A DNA stretch of 64,000 nt. It comes from Pleurodeles waltl (lineage: Eukaryota; Chordata; Amphibia; Caudata; Salamandridae). Both the position numbers and the translations under genes were made by a program. The notes under the pieces are model-generated. The model saw only the letters and a list, made by a program, of their open reading frames with translations. It made no database searches and was not told the DNA's origin. This document shows, in pieces, positions 30,730 to 42,572 of the stretch; the stretch's first letter is position 1; the number at the start of each line of letters is the position of its first letter. Where the stretch lies: positions 217,569,442 through 217,633,441 of the forward strand of contig NC_090450.1 of NCBI RefSeq assembly GCF_031143425.1, in the 5' to 3' direction.

Positions 30730-32739
30730 TTTTATTAATTCTGATGCTTTTACTCCTTTTCTACTTTACTCTGCTTTAATCCTGAATCCACTATCCCAGC
30801 AGGCCAATTTTTCCTGTCAAGAAAATTGTTTAGCGATCCACCAGGACCTAGTATGTATCTAGATACGATTTTTCCAGCTACGCCCTTCTGATTGAATCTA
30901 AAATAAGGGCATCCTCTGGGTCTCGAAAAGTCTCGATCCACAAACAGTCCACAGTCCACAGACCTCAGGCACCCATTCTGTAACAATTGCAGACAGGCTG
31001 TGGCTCAACAAAACAGGGCAGACCAGAGCGAAACAAAGCCGGGCCAGAGGAAAAGGAGTAATGAGAGTGGAGCCAACAACAAATTACAGCCCCAAATTTA
31101 CTCTGTTTGCGCCGGATTTGCGTCATTTCTTTTGACGCAAATCCAGCGCAAACCTTTTTCCATAGTTATACTTTGGCACTAGACCTGTCTAGTGCCATAT
31201 TTATGGAGTTAGAGTCATTTTGTGACAGTGGAAACCTACCTTGCGTCTATGAGATGCAAGGTAGGCGTTCCCGGGCAAAAAATTATTCAAAGGCATTTGC
31301 TTCTTATTTACTCCCAGGCAAAAATGACGCACGGGAAGAGGAGGGCCTTAAAAAATGGCTCTAAGCCTGTTTAGAGTAATTTTATAGCGCCTGGGTCCGG
31401 GCAGGCGTTAGAGGACCTGTGGGTTCATTTCCGTGGTCTCCGACAATGGAAGCAGTCTACAGGTGCCCCACCCAGGGACACCCAACCCTTGCCACCCTCG
31501 CTGACCCCTGCAGGACACCCATGGATGGGGGGACCCGTCTACGGTAAGTACAGGTAAGTAGAGGTAAGTATTTTTAGTTCTTTTTTCTAAGTGGCATGGG
31601 GGCCTATCTTGGGCCCACCTACATGCCACTGTGCCCAATGGCCATGCCCAATGGTCCCCTGGGCATGGCCATTTTGCAGGGGGGCATGACTCCTGTCTTT
31701 GCTTAGACAGGAGTCATTTCCATGGGGGTTGTGGTAAAAAAATGACGCTAGTCAGGTTAGAGTGAATATTTTTGACTCTAACCTGACTTGCACCATTCTT
31801 TGATGCACAGCCCTCAGTCTTCCCAATGCCTCTGCTGCCCGGTTAACGTAAATTATTTTGACGCTAACCAGGCCGCAGGGCCAGCTACCATCATTCATTG
31901 AATATGATGCCCTGCTGGCACGGTGGAATGGCGGTAGACAGCGTTAAAATTTTTGACTCAAACCTGCACTAGCACAGGTTTGCGTCAAAAAGTATAAATA
32001 TGGGCCACAGTACCTTAATGTCAGGAAACAGGCTCCCCTCAATTCTCAACTCAACCAGCTCTCAACTGCCCGCCGTTCTTCACGACCTTCTGGCCTGAAT
32101 CCTCTGTGCAGCTGGCTCCTAAATGCTTCCTCAATGTTCAGGCACTTTCCTTGAATATTCAGAAGGGGTCTCTTTTCTCCTTGCCCCTCTCACGCAGTCG
32201 TTCTTGACACCAAAACTCCACCAAAACTCCCAAATTCTCCCTAGACCAAGAGTAGGAGAGGGAGAAAGGGGTGAGCATCTTTCTTGCGGTGACTCTCAGT
32301 GTTTTTACGTGGCTGCTCCCACTATTGCCGCTTTGTTTTCCTGGAGCGGGAGAAGGGGACGACCGACCTTCCCTGCGGTGTCCTGCGGCGTCTTTTTTGT
32401 GGCACTGCCGCTGCTGTTACTGCTGCTGCCGTGATTCATGGCGTCTTTCCAACTGCACTGCCGCTATACTTTACGCTCCCTGGAGCAGGCGTGGGAGCAG
32501 GAGAAAGAGCAGGCGGCTTGCAGCATCGCGACTTGCAGCGTCTTTTAACTCCCTGGGGCGGGAGCAAGGAGCAAGCGGCTTTCTTGTGACTTGCGCCGTC
32601 CTTCGCGGCGCTTCTCGGTCGTACCGCTTTCCTCCTTCTGGAGCCTGCCTGTCTGCACCACAGCCGCCTGTTCCACCACTGTGCTCTGCCTCCGCCTCCT
32701 CCTCGCATCCTCAGCGCCCTCAACGTACTGACGTTCAAC
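30730..32739 (-). other. LINE 5' UTR, interrupted by a MITE
   Basis: From the LINE start at 32739 down to the ORF1 ATG. The first 700 bases are GC-rich with repeated GGGAGC/GCTCC and GCGGC words, as expected of an internal LINE promoter. The MITE at 31089-32006 splits it. Long plus-strand frames at 32123-32843 are by-products of this composition. Confidence 0.6.
31089..32006 (+). mobile_element. 918-bp Harbinger-type MITE in the LINE 5' UTR
   Basis: The left tip GCCCCAAATTTACTC and right tip GTATAAATATGGGCC are flanked by ACA on both sides (31086-31088 and 32007-32009). It is homologous along its length to the reverse complement of 19916-20828. The left third also resembles the H4 left end (3755-4045). 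Confidence 0.8.
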
Positions 32740-32744
32740 TGCCT

Positions 32745-33267
32745 GCTGCACCACATAGAGCCAGACATTACTGCAAGGGTGGAAACTCCAACAATTATTT
32801 CATCCAAGACAAAACTCCTCACTGTTCCTTAATGCTGGCATGAGGATCATTTCAGACAATGGCCGCACAGGTGGGTGGTATCTCCCAGACATCCTTCTCG
32901 GCCTTCCTACCAAAGGTTCTGGATGCAATCATCCGCCTCACACCACACCACATCTGCTTTTCCAACACGCAGCAACTGCAGAAGGATGACAAGCAAGGTT
33001 TCTACCTAATTGCTGGGTTCCTGCACATGCTGAGTGCAATGGACTGCACCCATGTCCAACTTGTGCCACCTGCAGCAACGAAACACCTCTACCGGAATCA
33101 CAAACACACCCATTTGATAAATGTGCAGGCCATTCTGGACCACTGTGGGCTCTTCACAAACATCCTAGCCAAATATCCCCACAGCGTCCATGATGCCTAC
33201 ATATTCCGGCATTCCAACATCAATGAGCGGTTCCAGGATGGGAAACATGGCAATGGGCTACTCGTAG
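32745..33267 (+). pseudogene. H4 transposase, central part
   Basis: Resumes the frame cut at 4320 with LLHHIEPDITARVETP and TKLLTV. It then shifts frame near 32830 and reads a TGA just before GSFQTMAAQVGGISQTSF, and continues with the first Asp in SAMDCTHVQLVPP, KHTHLINVQAI and the second Asp in SVHDAYIFRH. It ends CTC GTA G at 33267, followed by GTAAG. In H1-type proteins these blocks are MSQPMFS, AIDGTHVAL and VHDAYI, so this is a distant relative with the same architecture. Confidence 0.8.
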
Positions 33268-34624
33268 GTAAGCCACCATACCAATCATTACACAGACAAC
33301 ACACCAGCCTTGTAGTACAAACACAATATACACCACACTAAACACACATGGGCAGGACACAGATGTGAAGACAACAACACATATGCCATACTACACCTCA
33401 TTCATTGCACATCTAACACCCATAAACCCATATGTAAATAATACAGCCACAACCTGACTGGCACACCATATGAAGTACAGGTGGAGCTATGTCCCTTTTC
33501 CATACAGAAGCTGGGTCCAAACCAATATAAGTGTCCACTGGTTGACAACTAAATACATATCTTACACATATTACACCAAGCAAAAAATAGCTCAGCCATG
33601 TGAATGGCATAGTCCATGTCAATGTAAAGAAAGTCACACATTTGTGATAGTGTTCAAGCCTCCGATGGCACCAATATAAAATGCCACCTAAGTGTTGCCA
33701 TTACCAATTACATATCACTTACACATACCTGACATACCAGTTGTGCTCACCTTCACCTGTCTGCTACATTGTGCTTCACACATAGGAATACAACATCACC
33801 AGCCATGAAAGAACAAGGGGCAGATTAATGAGAAGTGGTGCAGCACCTAGTCCAGTGCCACTTCACATGAGCCCCTTAGCGCCCCCTAATGCCACCATGT
33901 GTATGCCTTATACAAGAAATGGCCCACCATGGTGCAGAGTACGTGCAATACTGTCAAGATAAGGGATGCCATAGTAGGACTCCGTAGGAGTATTGAGAAC
34001 ATACCTGACCTTTCATGCACCGTACATAGGGACCCATGCAAAAATATAGTGTGCCCCTCCCAATGCCTGCATTGTACATGTGTTGAAAGTGTCTGTGATA
34101 AATCATGTATAGGAACCATGGAGATTCCTTTGCTCCTATTTTGCTACTCTTCCAATTGTGTGAATCACACCCTTGTACACATGATGGCTGGCACAGGCAT
34201 AATCTACCACAAAGGGTCACTAAGTGTCGCACTGCATGCGTAGTGCCACATGGTAACATGGAGACCTGAATTTGGCTTTGTAGGGCTACCCTGGTGTCAA
34301 CACAAATGACAACATTGTGGTGCAAGGAGGTGGTAGATTCCACTAACAATAAGACACAGCCTCAACTATGGACAGCGCAACACATATTTGGCATGGTTGA
34401 ATTGTCAGTTTGGATTTATCTTGACAATCACCAGGTCCCTGAGCCACAACCCATGATAGTAATGTCCATCAACACAAACCAATGCAAACATTCCACAAAA
34501 CAGTAATACATGCAATACCAGAAGCAAGTCTGAGTCACCAATCCACCTAAAACTGACATCTGATATGGAACATACCAAACCACAAATATGCATTACCGAC
34601 AAATGTTCTCTAATTCCTTTTCAG
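33268..34624 (+). other. H4 transposase intron, enlarged by a MITE
   Basis: GTAAG at 33268 and TTTTCAG ending at 34624 bound a 1357-base intron at the same codon phase and protein position as the 100-110-base introns of H2 and H3. About 33817-34270 is a diverged copy of the 542-bp element at 38541: it has the same GGCAGATT tip, AAGTGGT, CACCTAGT and ATGGCTGGCACAG blocks. Confidence 0.7.
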
Positions 34625-34930
34625 CTGACGAAGGTTACGGCATTCAGCCATGGGTGATGACTCTTTTTGGCAACCCGACAAATGTGGAGGAGCAGGCATA
34701 CAATGAAGGGGACATAAGGACACAAAATGTGGAGAGGAGATTTGGGCTCCTGATTTCAAGTGTGAGGTATCAGGCCCTGACAGGAGGAAGCGTGTTGTAT
34801 GCACCACCCCTGGTAAGCAAGATGATACTTGTATTTGCTATCTTATAACATATGCATACAGACTAATGTCCCCTGGGATGAACTGGTAGATCTCCCCAAT
34901 GAGGAGGAGGGTGACAATAGTGCAGCATAG
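34625..34930 (+). pseudogene. H4 transposase, C-terminal part
   Basis: The exon opens (A)DEGYGIQPWVMTLFGNP, equivalent to GDSGYPNLSWLLTPVRNP in H1. It has YNEGDIRTQNVERRFGLLIS, with the expected catalytic Glu in ERRFG, then ALTGGSVLYAPPLVSKMILV. A frameshift near 34845 precedes an acidic end, DLPNEEEGDNSAA, with stop TAG at 34928-34930. Confidence 0.75.
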
Positions 34931-36014
34931 GTGGAGGGGGGAACTACAAAACACTGCTGCTGGAGATCGCTGGAGGCAACACACCTAGACACTGTACAAC
35001 TAATATCACTTAGTAAATATCTCCACTTTGTATATCAGTGGAATATTGCTCATACCTCAGAGAGCAGGAAAGGAACACAACAGATACAAAGATGGTTGGA
35101 ACATAGGTTGTGATGTAAGAGGGTCTAGCGCCTCCATGCCACACATCAGTGTCACATAATTCATGGTCATGTGGCTCTCGAAGGCCTAGATCCATGCACC
35201 ACAAAAAATATGTGGCGTTAAGTAGGCATTGCGCAAAATCCTACCCCTTTCCCCACATCATCCCCATGCCTGGCAAGATGTATGCAAGGGGGTCATACAT
35301 ATGGTAGGGGCTGTTTACAAATGATGTATTAGAAAAATAGGAACTAAACTGTGTCACATCTCAGGCAGGTAGCTGCTATGCCAGCACTGAGCAAGTGTGG
35401 CAAAGGGGAAACCATTGGTATCACAGGACCTTAATTGACTGTTCAGGGTTATGAACCAAAGATTGAGCCTTACGTTGCACTGTATATCAATGGATGTAAT
35501 GTACCGGCACCGCCACTGGGCCCAACCCTGCCACATGGTGTGCTGTACCTCAAATATGACACACACATGTTGGCTGTGGAGTGCGCTAAGAGTTGCTAGA
35601 CAAGTGACGCAGCAATAGGTGCTGATTCACTCACCATATATATGGCCCATAGCCAGGATTTAGCAATAAAATGGGAGAATGCACCACCAAATTAATGTCT
35701 GGGTGGAATGTAGGCAGAGTCTGTTGCACTCCCTATTAACATTCTAACACACTTGTCACAAAATTTTGCTGTCTTGACATATGTCTGCACCTAATCCGGA
35801 TATACATGTGAAGACTGATGTACGGGTGAATGGCCTAGGTAGTAAAGGGTTTGCATTTATCTGCAATGCTTGACGTTTCTGCAAGGTAACCGAGTATAGT
35901 CTGTATGATACTATCACACACCACAGATGAAACCACACCTCTCATTGACACTCACATGCCTGACCAAGATGAAGTTACCTACTGTGACAAAATTCTCTAA
36001 AATGTCTAGGTCTC
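34931..36014. other. H4 intergenic region
   Basis: Between the transposase stop and an inserted LTR-like repeat. AT-leaning, without convincing ORF or repeat structure. Confidence 0.4.
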
Positions 36015-38150
36015 TGTTGGACTTTTTCCCTTTTGCAGGGTCATGTCCATTCTTTTTGCCTCCTCCCTCCTTTTTTTTCTGACCTTTTTTGTTGGCTTTA
36101 GGACTCTGGGCACTTTACCACTGCTAACCAGTGCTAAAGTGCATATGCTTTCTGTGTAAATTGTATTATTGATTGGCTTTCCATGATTGGCATATTTGAT
36201 GCACTAGTAAGTGCACTGGAGGTGCCTAGGGCCTGTAAATCAAATACTACTAGTGGGTCTGCAACACTGGTTGTGCCACCCACATTAGTAGCCCTGTAAA
36301 CATGTGTGTGCAGTTTTAACCTGCCAGTTCGACTTGGCAAGTGTACCCAATTGCCAGGCATAAATCTTCCCTTTTTATACGTGTAAGGCACCCCTAAGGT
36401 AGGCCCTAGGTAGCCCCATGGGCAGGGAGCAGTATATGTTAAAGGTGGGACATGTACTTAAGTGTTTTACATGTCCTGACAGTGAAATACTGCCAAATTC
36501 GCTTTTCACTGTTGCAAGGCCTATCTCTCTCATAGGTTAACATGAGGGCTGCCTTTAAAAGTTATTAAAGCGCAAATTCCCTTTGGGAGCAGATAGACAT
36601 GTGGAATTTAAACTCACAATTTAAAAATACATCTTTTGATGTTGTGTGTTTGAAAATACCACGTATAGAAAGTAGGCATTTTCTTGCTTAAACCATTTTG
36701 TGACTATGCTTGTTTGTGGATTTCCTGTCTGGGTCAGTTTGACAGTTGGGCTGTTTGCACCTCTCCTCCAGACAGTGATATAAATGGAGCTGTGGTGTAG
36801 CCTTCATATGCTGATCGGCCATTTGGGCAGAGGGGTTGGGAGGAGTGGTCCCTTACACCTGAAATGGCCGTATCTGCCCTCACACAATGCAGCTCCAACC
36901 CCCTGGTGTGTGTCTGGGGCCTGGACTGGGCAAGGCAGAATCTTGTAAACAACAGATACTTCTCTTTGAAGTAGGCCTACTTCAAAGATAGAAAGGGGTA
37001 TAAGAAGAGCACCCAAAATACCCTGATAATCAGATTACTTCTGGAACCAAGAGGAACCTCTGCCAAGGAGAAGAGCTGGAGAGCTGGAGGAGGAGTACTG
37101 CCCCTTTGCCTGTGACTGTGCTTTGCTGGGTTGGCCTGCAATAACTGCTTCTGCCTGAGAGAGGATAAAGACTGACTTTTGTGTGACTTCCCACTGGTGA
37201 AGAATCTCCAAGGGCTTGAACTGAGCTTGCCTCCTGTTCTTGAAGTCTCAGAGACATGAAAGACTTCTCTCTGCCAGCAGCTGGGCTTTCTGCTGAGAGT
37301 CCTGCCTGCCAAGTGGTGCCCTAACCTGTCTCTGGGCCCCTGAAAGGTGAAGCTGGTGGAAAAGGACAGAAATCCACACAAAGACCGCCGTGCGGGGAAA
37401 CTTTTGACGCACCACCTGCCTTGCGGCTAAGAAACGAGGAGCCACCATCCTCATGGCTAAAATAGACCCTCCACTTGCATCGCGGCAGGGAGATCAATGT
37501 AACGCAGATGGAGAAATAACGAGCAGCACCCGCAGCGGCTGCTGTTAATGACGCAAGCCCCCATGCAGCACAGTTTCTTGACACCGTGCGACTGGATTTT
37601 GACGCAACATCGCTGGGCGCGGAAAAGCAACACAAAGCCTGCCCAGATCCGGGGTGCCCGCCCGGATCGAGGCATCGCTGTCTTGCAGGAGAGAAGAAAC
37701 GACCCTCACTGACCCTACTGGAGAAGGAACAACACACATTCTCGCTTGCGGGTAAGAAATCAATGCATCGCTAGCCTTTTTCGATACACACTCACTTGTG
37801 CAGCTTTATGTTTGATGCTACCCAGGTACTTTTGCACGATACCATCGTTCTCACTGTTTTCTCAAGGATTTAAGACTCTTTTGCTTTTTAAATTCATACC
37901 TGTGTTGGGTCATTTTGTAACATTTTCACCAAGTTATTGTGTGTTGGCCTGCCTGCTCATGCCAATCTACCAAGAGGGTGAGCGGTGGTTAACTCAGTCT
38001 TTTGTAGTTTTTTTGTCCTGTTTTTGTCATTGTATTGTGGGGTGTTTGCACTGGGGTAGCATAGCTTGTTGGGGTATTTGGGGTAAGGTGGGGTAGTTAA
38101 ATTTTGTTTTTTAGGGGCCTTTTCATTTGCAGTTACCTTATACTGCAAAA
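36015..38150 (+). repeat. LTR-like repeat (TGTTGGA family), longest copy
   Basis: Starts TGTTGGACTTTTTCCC and CTTTTGCAGGGTCATG, then carries the same ordered blocks as 1-797. A TATAAATGG box lies at 36779-36787 and a GC-rich section with GACGC words at 37380-37690. The right border is not clear (approximate). The long LTR-like structure without coding region suggests a solo LTR inserted in H4. Confidence 0.5.
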
Positions 38151-38276
38151 TGTCTGGGAAAGGGAGATCAGCGTAGATAATAGCAGTTGAACTGGGAGGG
38201 TTCAACTGGCTGGTGTAGCATTACCTTTCCATGATGCTAGCTTTGGGTGGCCAGGTAATATAGGGCTATCCCACAG

Positions 38277-38435
38277 AGGCACAGAAGCTGCGGTGGGGCA
38301 AGGTGCTCCTCTACCTGCGTAGAATATTCGGAGTTGTACTCACCGACCACCAGTTAAAACACTGTTGGGCTGACCTCATACCACGAGAGCAAGATCTACT
38401 GGATCACCTGGGGATTCAGATTGGTGGACCAGTTG
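38277..38435 (+). pseudogene. H4 MybA-like exon (SANT helix region)
   Basis: Bounded by CCCACAG (AG at 38275-38276) and GTAAG (38436), 159 bases, phase 1 at both ends. It encodes AQKLRWGKVLLYLRRIFGVV, then LTDHQLKHCWADLIPREQDL and LDHLGI. The spacing of Trp, basic residues and the HCxxxW-D-I/L pattern resembles exon 2 of H1 MybA (HCRKRWEDIRR). An upstream start is not secure: ATGTCTGGGAAAGGG at 38150 runs into TAG. I infer that H4 also had a second SANT gene. Confidence 0.5.
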
Positions 38436-38540
38436 GTAAGTAGCCCATTTGCATAGCAACATCCCTATTTGCATGTGCATGACAGACGGACATAAGGTTG
38501 ACTGCAGCATGTTTTGTCAAGGGTCAGGACAGGTTATTTT

Positions 38541-39082
38541 GGGCCTGATTTAAGAGCCCCTAGCGCCACCTTAGTGCTGCTATTGTGAAATTCATAACTG
38601 ACACTAAGGCAACACTGAAGTGGCATTTTCCCCGCGCCATATTAACAAAGTGGTGATGCATGCATAGCTCCACTTGGTAAAGCCTTGCACAACATTATGG
38701 CTGTGCCAGCCATAATGTATGCGAGGGAGCCTATCCCTTTAAGGGGAACCAAATAAATGAGGCAGGAAATCCTTAAATATATCCTTGTGCCACTTTTCCC
38801 ACACTTTGAACGCCTGCTCAGAGCAGGCATTAAAAGGAGGCTTAGCATTATATATGATGGGCCCCTATGTACTCTGCAGGAGTTGTGCCAACATTTTGGT
38901 GCTACTCCTGCAGAGTATATCATTTTTGTCTAAATAAAATGACGTGATTGCCCCCTACCCTGCGCCATGGTGCCCCATATATGTTTGCGGCTCACACATG
39001 GTGGGGGGGTAGGGGGGCGTTAAGTTGTGCAAGGACAGTTGCAATGCACTAGGTGCAGTACCACTTTCCTTAAATCTGTCCC
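38541..39082. mobile_element. 542-bp MITE in an H4 intron
   Basis: Tips GGGCCTGATTTAAG and the reverse complement GGGACAGATTTAAG, with TTT on both sides (38538-38540 and 39083-39085). Related, more diverged copies lie at about 33817-34270 and 40770-41340. TTT is not the usual TWA, so the superfamily is probable Harbinger only by its tip. Confidence 0.65.
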
Positions 39083-39991
39083 TTTGTGTCTTTGGCCAAT
39101 GACATTTAATGGAGCTTAGCTATGCAGTGGATCCAGACTACATGCACATTATTCTTTGTGTACATTGCATGTCACATACACCACAAAATATTTCTATTAT
39201 CCGACACACACGTGCTCAATTTGTACCACAGGCCTGCCCCGTTTTACAGTATGGGGCAAGCCTGCATCTGCGCCAGTACTAACACATTACTCAGCAGCTT
39301 GCACCAACAAAGGAATACTTGGACCACAGTGCAAATGTGTCTGTGTTAAGGGGAGTGTATATGTACAGGTTGGTATCATTTCCTGGACTTAAATGGTCTA
39401 ATATGGCGACAATGGCAGCCCACATACTAGTGGCAAGAGATGCGTAAAGTTATTCAGTTAATGTGCAGGTATTGGCAACTATGTGAACATAAGGAAACTG
39501 CTACGGCATTTTAGCTCTAGTGTGCATGCCTTCAAATGGCGCACACACATTAGAAACAAGAAACAAGGATGGATCAATGCATTCCTCAACACTTTGCCAT
39601 GCTCACGCCACGCCTTGGCAGTTGTTAGTCTTTTGGCACTGATAATGAGTAGGATGTCTTCAACATCTGGGGCAGGGTCAAAAGCAATGGGTATTACAAT
39701 GGGACAGCATGTCATGCTGCCCCATATGGACATGGAGGTGTGTCGCAACAAAACTTCGACATTACAAATCCATGTACATATATTGCACTGAAATTCAACA
39801 CAGGAGCCTCAGAGAAAGTGATGCTCTGGTGGTGCCAAGGCCTCCATTATTTGGCCCTTTGTCTCATAGACAGATTTTGTTTGTCAGTTGCTCTGACCTA
39901 CCACTGAGTTGACTTGCTTACTCAACTTAACAGGGCCATACATAGAAATGGCCAAATCTCACTAAGCCATGTATCCTGTCATGTATTGCAG
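39083..39991. other. H4 intron sequence
   Basis: Between the two MybA-like exons; contains short ORFs without motifs. Nothing else recognised. Confidence 0.35.
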
Positions 39992-40051
39992 GTGGGCCTC
40001 CACCCTACACCAGTGAAGAAGTGTCCTGATTTGAAGACATTAATGCAGCCA
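39992..40051 (+). pseudogene. Possible small H4 MybA-like exon
   Basis: Bounded by TATTGCAG and GTAAGTG, 60 bases, phase 1 in and out, matching the previous exon. It reads GGPPPYTSEEVS, a TGA, then FEDINAA. Good splice sites and matching phase support it; the short length and the stop make it tentative. Confidence 0.35.
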
Positions 40052-40769
40052 GTAAGTGTCATCTTGTGCATCACATGTGTCATTCCAAGATTTTGTGTGA
40101 GAGGGTCGGATGTGTGCAATGCAAGGATGAAATATATTGTGTGACCAATAAGATGAAATCATCTGAGTTAGGATATGGACATCATGTTTCATGCTATGTT
40201 GAAGATGGAGAATGAGATAATTGCTGCACAAGTGCCAATGTGTGCTGCTATGGAATTGTGAGTGTTAGGAAAAGGAAATTAAGCCCACATTTGCATTGAT
40301 GTCAATCATGCTATGTGTCTGAGGTGCTGTTTCTCTGATTAGCATGCCTGTTGCCAACATGTTTGTCACTGCACTTTTTACATCTCTGTGTGTCACACAT
40401 AGATTTTAGTAACTCAGGAAATGTTACAGATGATGTACATGTGTTTGCTCTGTAGGAGACACTTGAACCTCCAGTGCCTCACTAATCTTCAGATTGTAAG
40501 TGAGGTAGCAATCATGCAAGAAGCCTTATTGTGCTGGCGAACAGTCAGTTGAGTACACAATGAGAATACAACTCTGCTCCAGATGGATGTGGGACATGTC
40601 TACAGATTGTAGCAAGCTTTGTGTGCAGAATTACCAACATCATCTACCCATCATGGTATTTGTGAGTGATCTTGGTCACATCACATGTGCATAGAATGTG
40701 AATGCTGAGTGTGTACTGGTTATTAGGAGAAGTCTGGCATGCATGTGCACATGAAGTTCAATAAATAGT
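40052..40769. other. H4 non-coding region
   Basis: No ORF, repeat border or RNA gene recognised. Confidence 0.35.
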
Positions 40770-41340
40770 AATATTGTAGCCGCACCCAGTGCAGTGCCAA
40801 TCTTTCTGTGCCCCTTAGGGCACCAATACAGCCACCATGTGTGTGCCACATTACACAATTTGCACACCATAGCACAGGGTAGGGGGCTATAGGTACAAAA
40901 TCTGCAGGCAACTTAGATGTACTGTTCAGGCTTCGGGCAAACTATATGGGCACTAAGCCTGAACTGTTCATTTGGGCCCATTGTGAGCAATGATGTGCCC
41001 CTTGTAAGGCGTGCTCTGAGCAGGTGTTAACCCAAGAACATATGAATGATGCTTTGCCAAACCTTAGAACTGCCGATGGGAAGTTTCCTGTCCCCCATCA
41101 GATGACCCCCACCTTGCATCCATGATGCCTGGCCAAGGCTTGTTGTAGCACCAGGGGTGTCATTGATGGATTGTATACACTACACTGCGTATTGACTACA
41201 GCATAGGGACTCAAGACTTGTTGGTCCACTTGATCCTCACTAGTATGATGACACAAATGTTGCGCAAGGAGGCAGTAGTCCACTTACCTCTGGGCCCTGA
41301 TGGTCAACAATAGCTAGCCTGTATCCCAGTGACATGTACA
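40770..41340. repeat. Diverged relative of the 542-bp MITE
   Basis: Shares ACCATGTGTG, CAGGGTAGGGGGC and CTGCTCTGAGCAGG-type blocks with 38541-39082 in reverse orientation. Borders are not defined. Confidence 0.45.
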
Positions 41341-41369
41341 TGATACCGTAGATGGCTGGTAGGAATTTA

Positions 41370-41536
41370 GGCCCTGATTTATACTTTTGGTGCAAAACTG
41401 CACTACTGCAGATTTGCACCAAAAAGTTTAGCACTGGCTTCCACCATTTCTGTGCATCAGCCAGGCACCATATTTCTGGAAAGGTGCAAGCCGGTGCAAA
41501 GGGTAGGGCTGGCGGTATGGAAGAAAGGGGTTTTGC
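41370..41536. repeat. Truncated Harbinger-type MITE tip
   Basis: GGCCCTGATTTATACTTTTG preceded by TTA, followed by a TGCACTACTGCAGATTTGCA foldback. Only the left part is present; the next element starts at 41537. Confidence 0.45.
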
Positions 41537-42395
41537 TGTCACGATTCACCCTGGGCTTACCGTCGAGGTTGGTGAGAGGTGGTGAACGGCCCCGGTTCCT
41601 GCAGGTCCTGCTTTGGCCGAGGTAGGGGCGACCCCTTCGGGTAGCCACGGTGCTGTTTGACAATAGTAAGCCACTACAGTCCATGCCCTCCAGAAGGAGT
41701 CCCAGAGGAAAAAGCCCAAAAAGGGTAAAAAACCTCCAACAGGAACTCCCTGAAACAGAAGGAGGACACAAGGACGTTAGGACGGAAGATGCTGGAGTTC
41801 AGGAATACTGGAGATGAAAGACAGGTCAAGAATAACTGGCTACACAAGAGGAAACCTTCCGGAGCGTGACTACCACCACAGGAGTGTTGCAACGGAATGA
41901 GAAAGAAGTTAGATTCCCCTTATATACTCCTAGACAGGAAGTGAAAAACAGGAAGTAGAAATACCACCATCTTGGATTGGGGAAAAGTCATGATTAAGGA
42001 TAGAGAACATGCATCTAGAAAAGAGAAGTAATGCATGCAGGGAAGAGAGGATGTGAACAGCATGCTGGGAAAGGGAAAAGCATGCATGCATAAAAGGCAA
42101 TCATTTGCATGCATTCGGATTTGCCAGTGTGACCGGTAAGTGAGGGCAAAGAGGGTTTACCTGGGTGTCTCAAACATGTGTAAATTAAAAGGAGTGTTAT
42201 GCGCGCTGAATGCGCTATGCGCGGCAGGTTTGAGACCCAACTCGGAGTCTCTTCCCCTGCCGCGTCTGCCCTGGAAGCGGCGGACGAAGAAAGGGGGCGC
42301 GGAGAGTGCCGCGACCCCTGGCTCGAGCCACGGCTTCCCCCACGAGTTTGTTTTATGAGGAAACTACATTTATCATGATGCAATGGGGCTGATTA
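41537..42395. repeat. Unclassified repeat, possibly a solo LTR
   Basis: Begins TGTCACGATTCACCCTGGG, has a TATATACTCC box near 41930 and a GC-rich section near 42200-42345. TTTGC lies just before it (41532-41536), and TTTGC occurs again at about 42396. There are no CA tip and no ORF, so classification is open. Confidence 0.35.
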
Positions 42396-42423
42396 TTTGC
42401 TGGGATGTTAGGCAGGTGTGCTC

Positions 42424-42572
42424 CTAACTGTTTGTCCTTGTGACTGGAGTTGGTGTCTGGAGGGAACCTAGGAAATCCTGGAGAGTCTCTTCATTGAGGG
42501 TCAGCAGCTGGTTATCCATATAATATGTAAAATCCAGGACAGGCAGGTTAGCAGGAAGTAAGGCATCATCCT
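42424..42572 (-). pseudogene. H4 MybB last exon
   Basis: Opens after ATTGCAG on the minus strand with (E)DDALLPANLPVLDFTYYMDN and ends at TAG (42426-42424). It contains LNEETLQDFLGS. Its phase requires at least one further exon between it and 43855, perhaps near 43370-43500 where NLRNSTRTGW is readable. Confidence 0.5.

Larger units (their letters stand above)
4321..32739 (-). mobile_element. Full-length LINE (non-LTR retrotransposon) carrying four nested insertions
   Basis: Read on the minus strand: 5' UTR from 32739, ORF1 from 30729, an apurinic endonuclease domain, reverse transcriptase, a C-terminal domain and a 3' end at 4321 with an ATTGAATTGAA-like tail. A 5-bp near-duplication flanks it (TACCT 4316-4320; TGCCT 32740-32744). 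Subtracting H1, the TG...CA element, H2, the 918-bp MITE and their duplications leaves about 6775 bp, a normal full length. Motifs place it in the endonuclease-bearing LINEs, near the CR1/L2/Rex-like part of the tree; the exact clade is not assigned. ORF2 has stops and frameshifts, so it is inactive. Confidence 0.85.

Noticed and set aside
32123..32843. Plus-strand ORFs of up to 190 codons in GC-rich DNA
   Set aside because: Antisense to the LINE 5' UTR, with no family motifs, and crossing the LINE border into the transposase at 32745.
36734..37774. Cluster of minus-strand ORFs near 37000-37700
   Set aside because: They lie in a repeat present in several copies; no conserved protein block.
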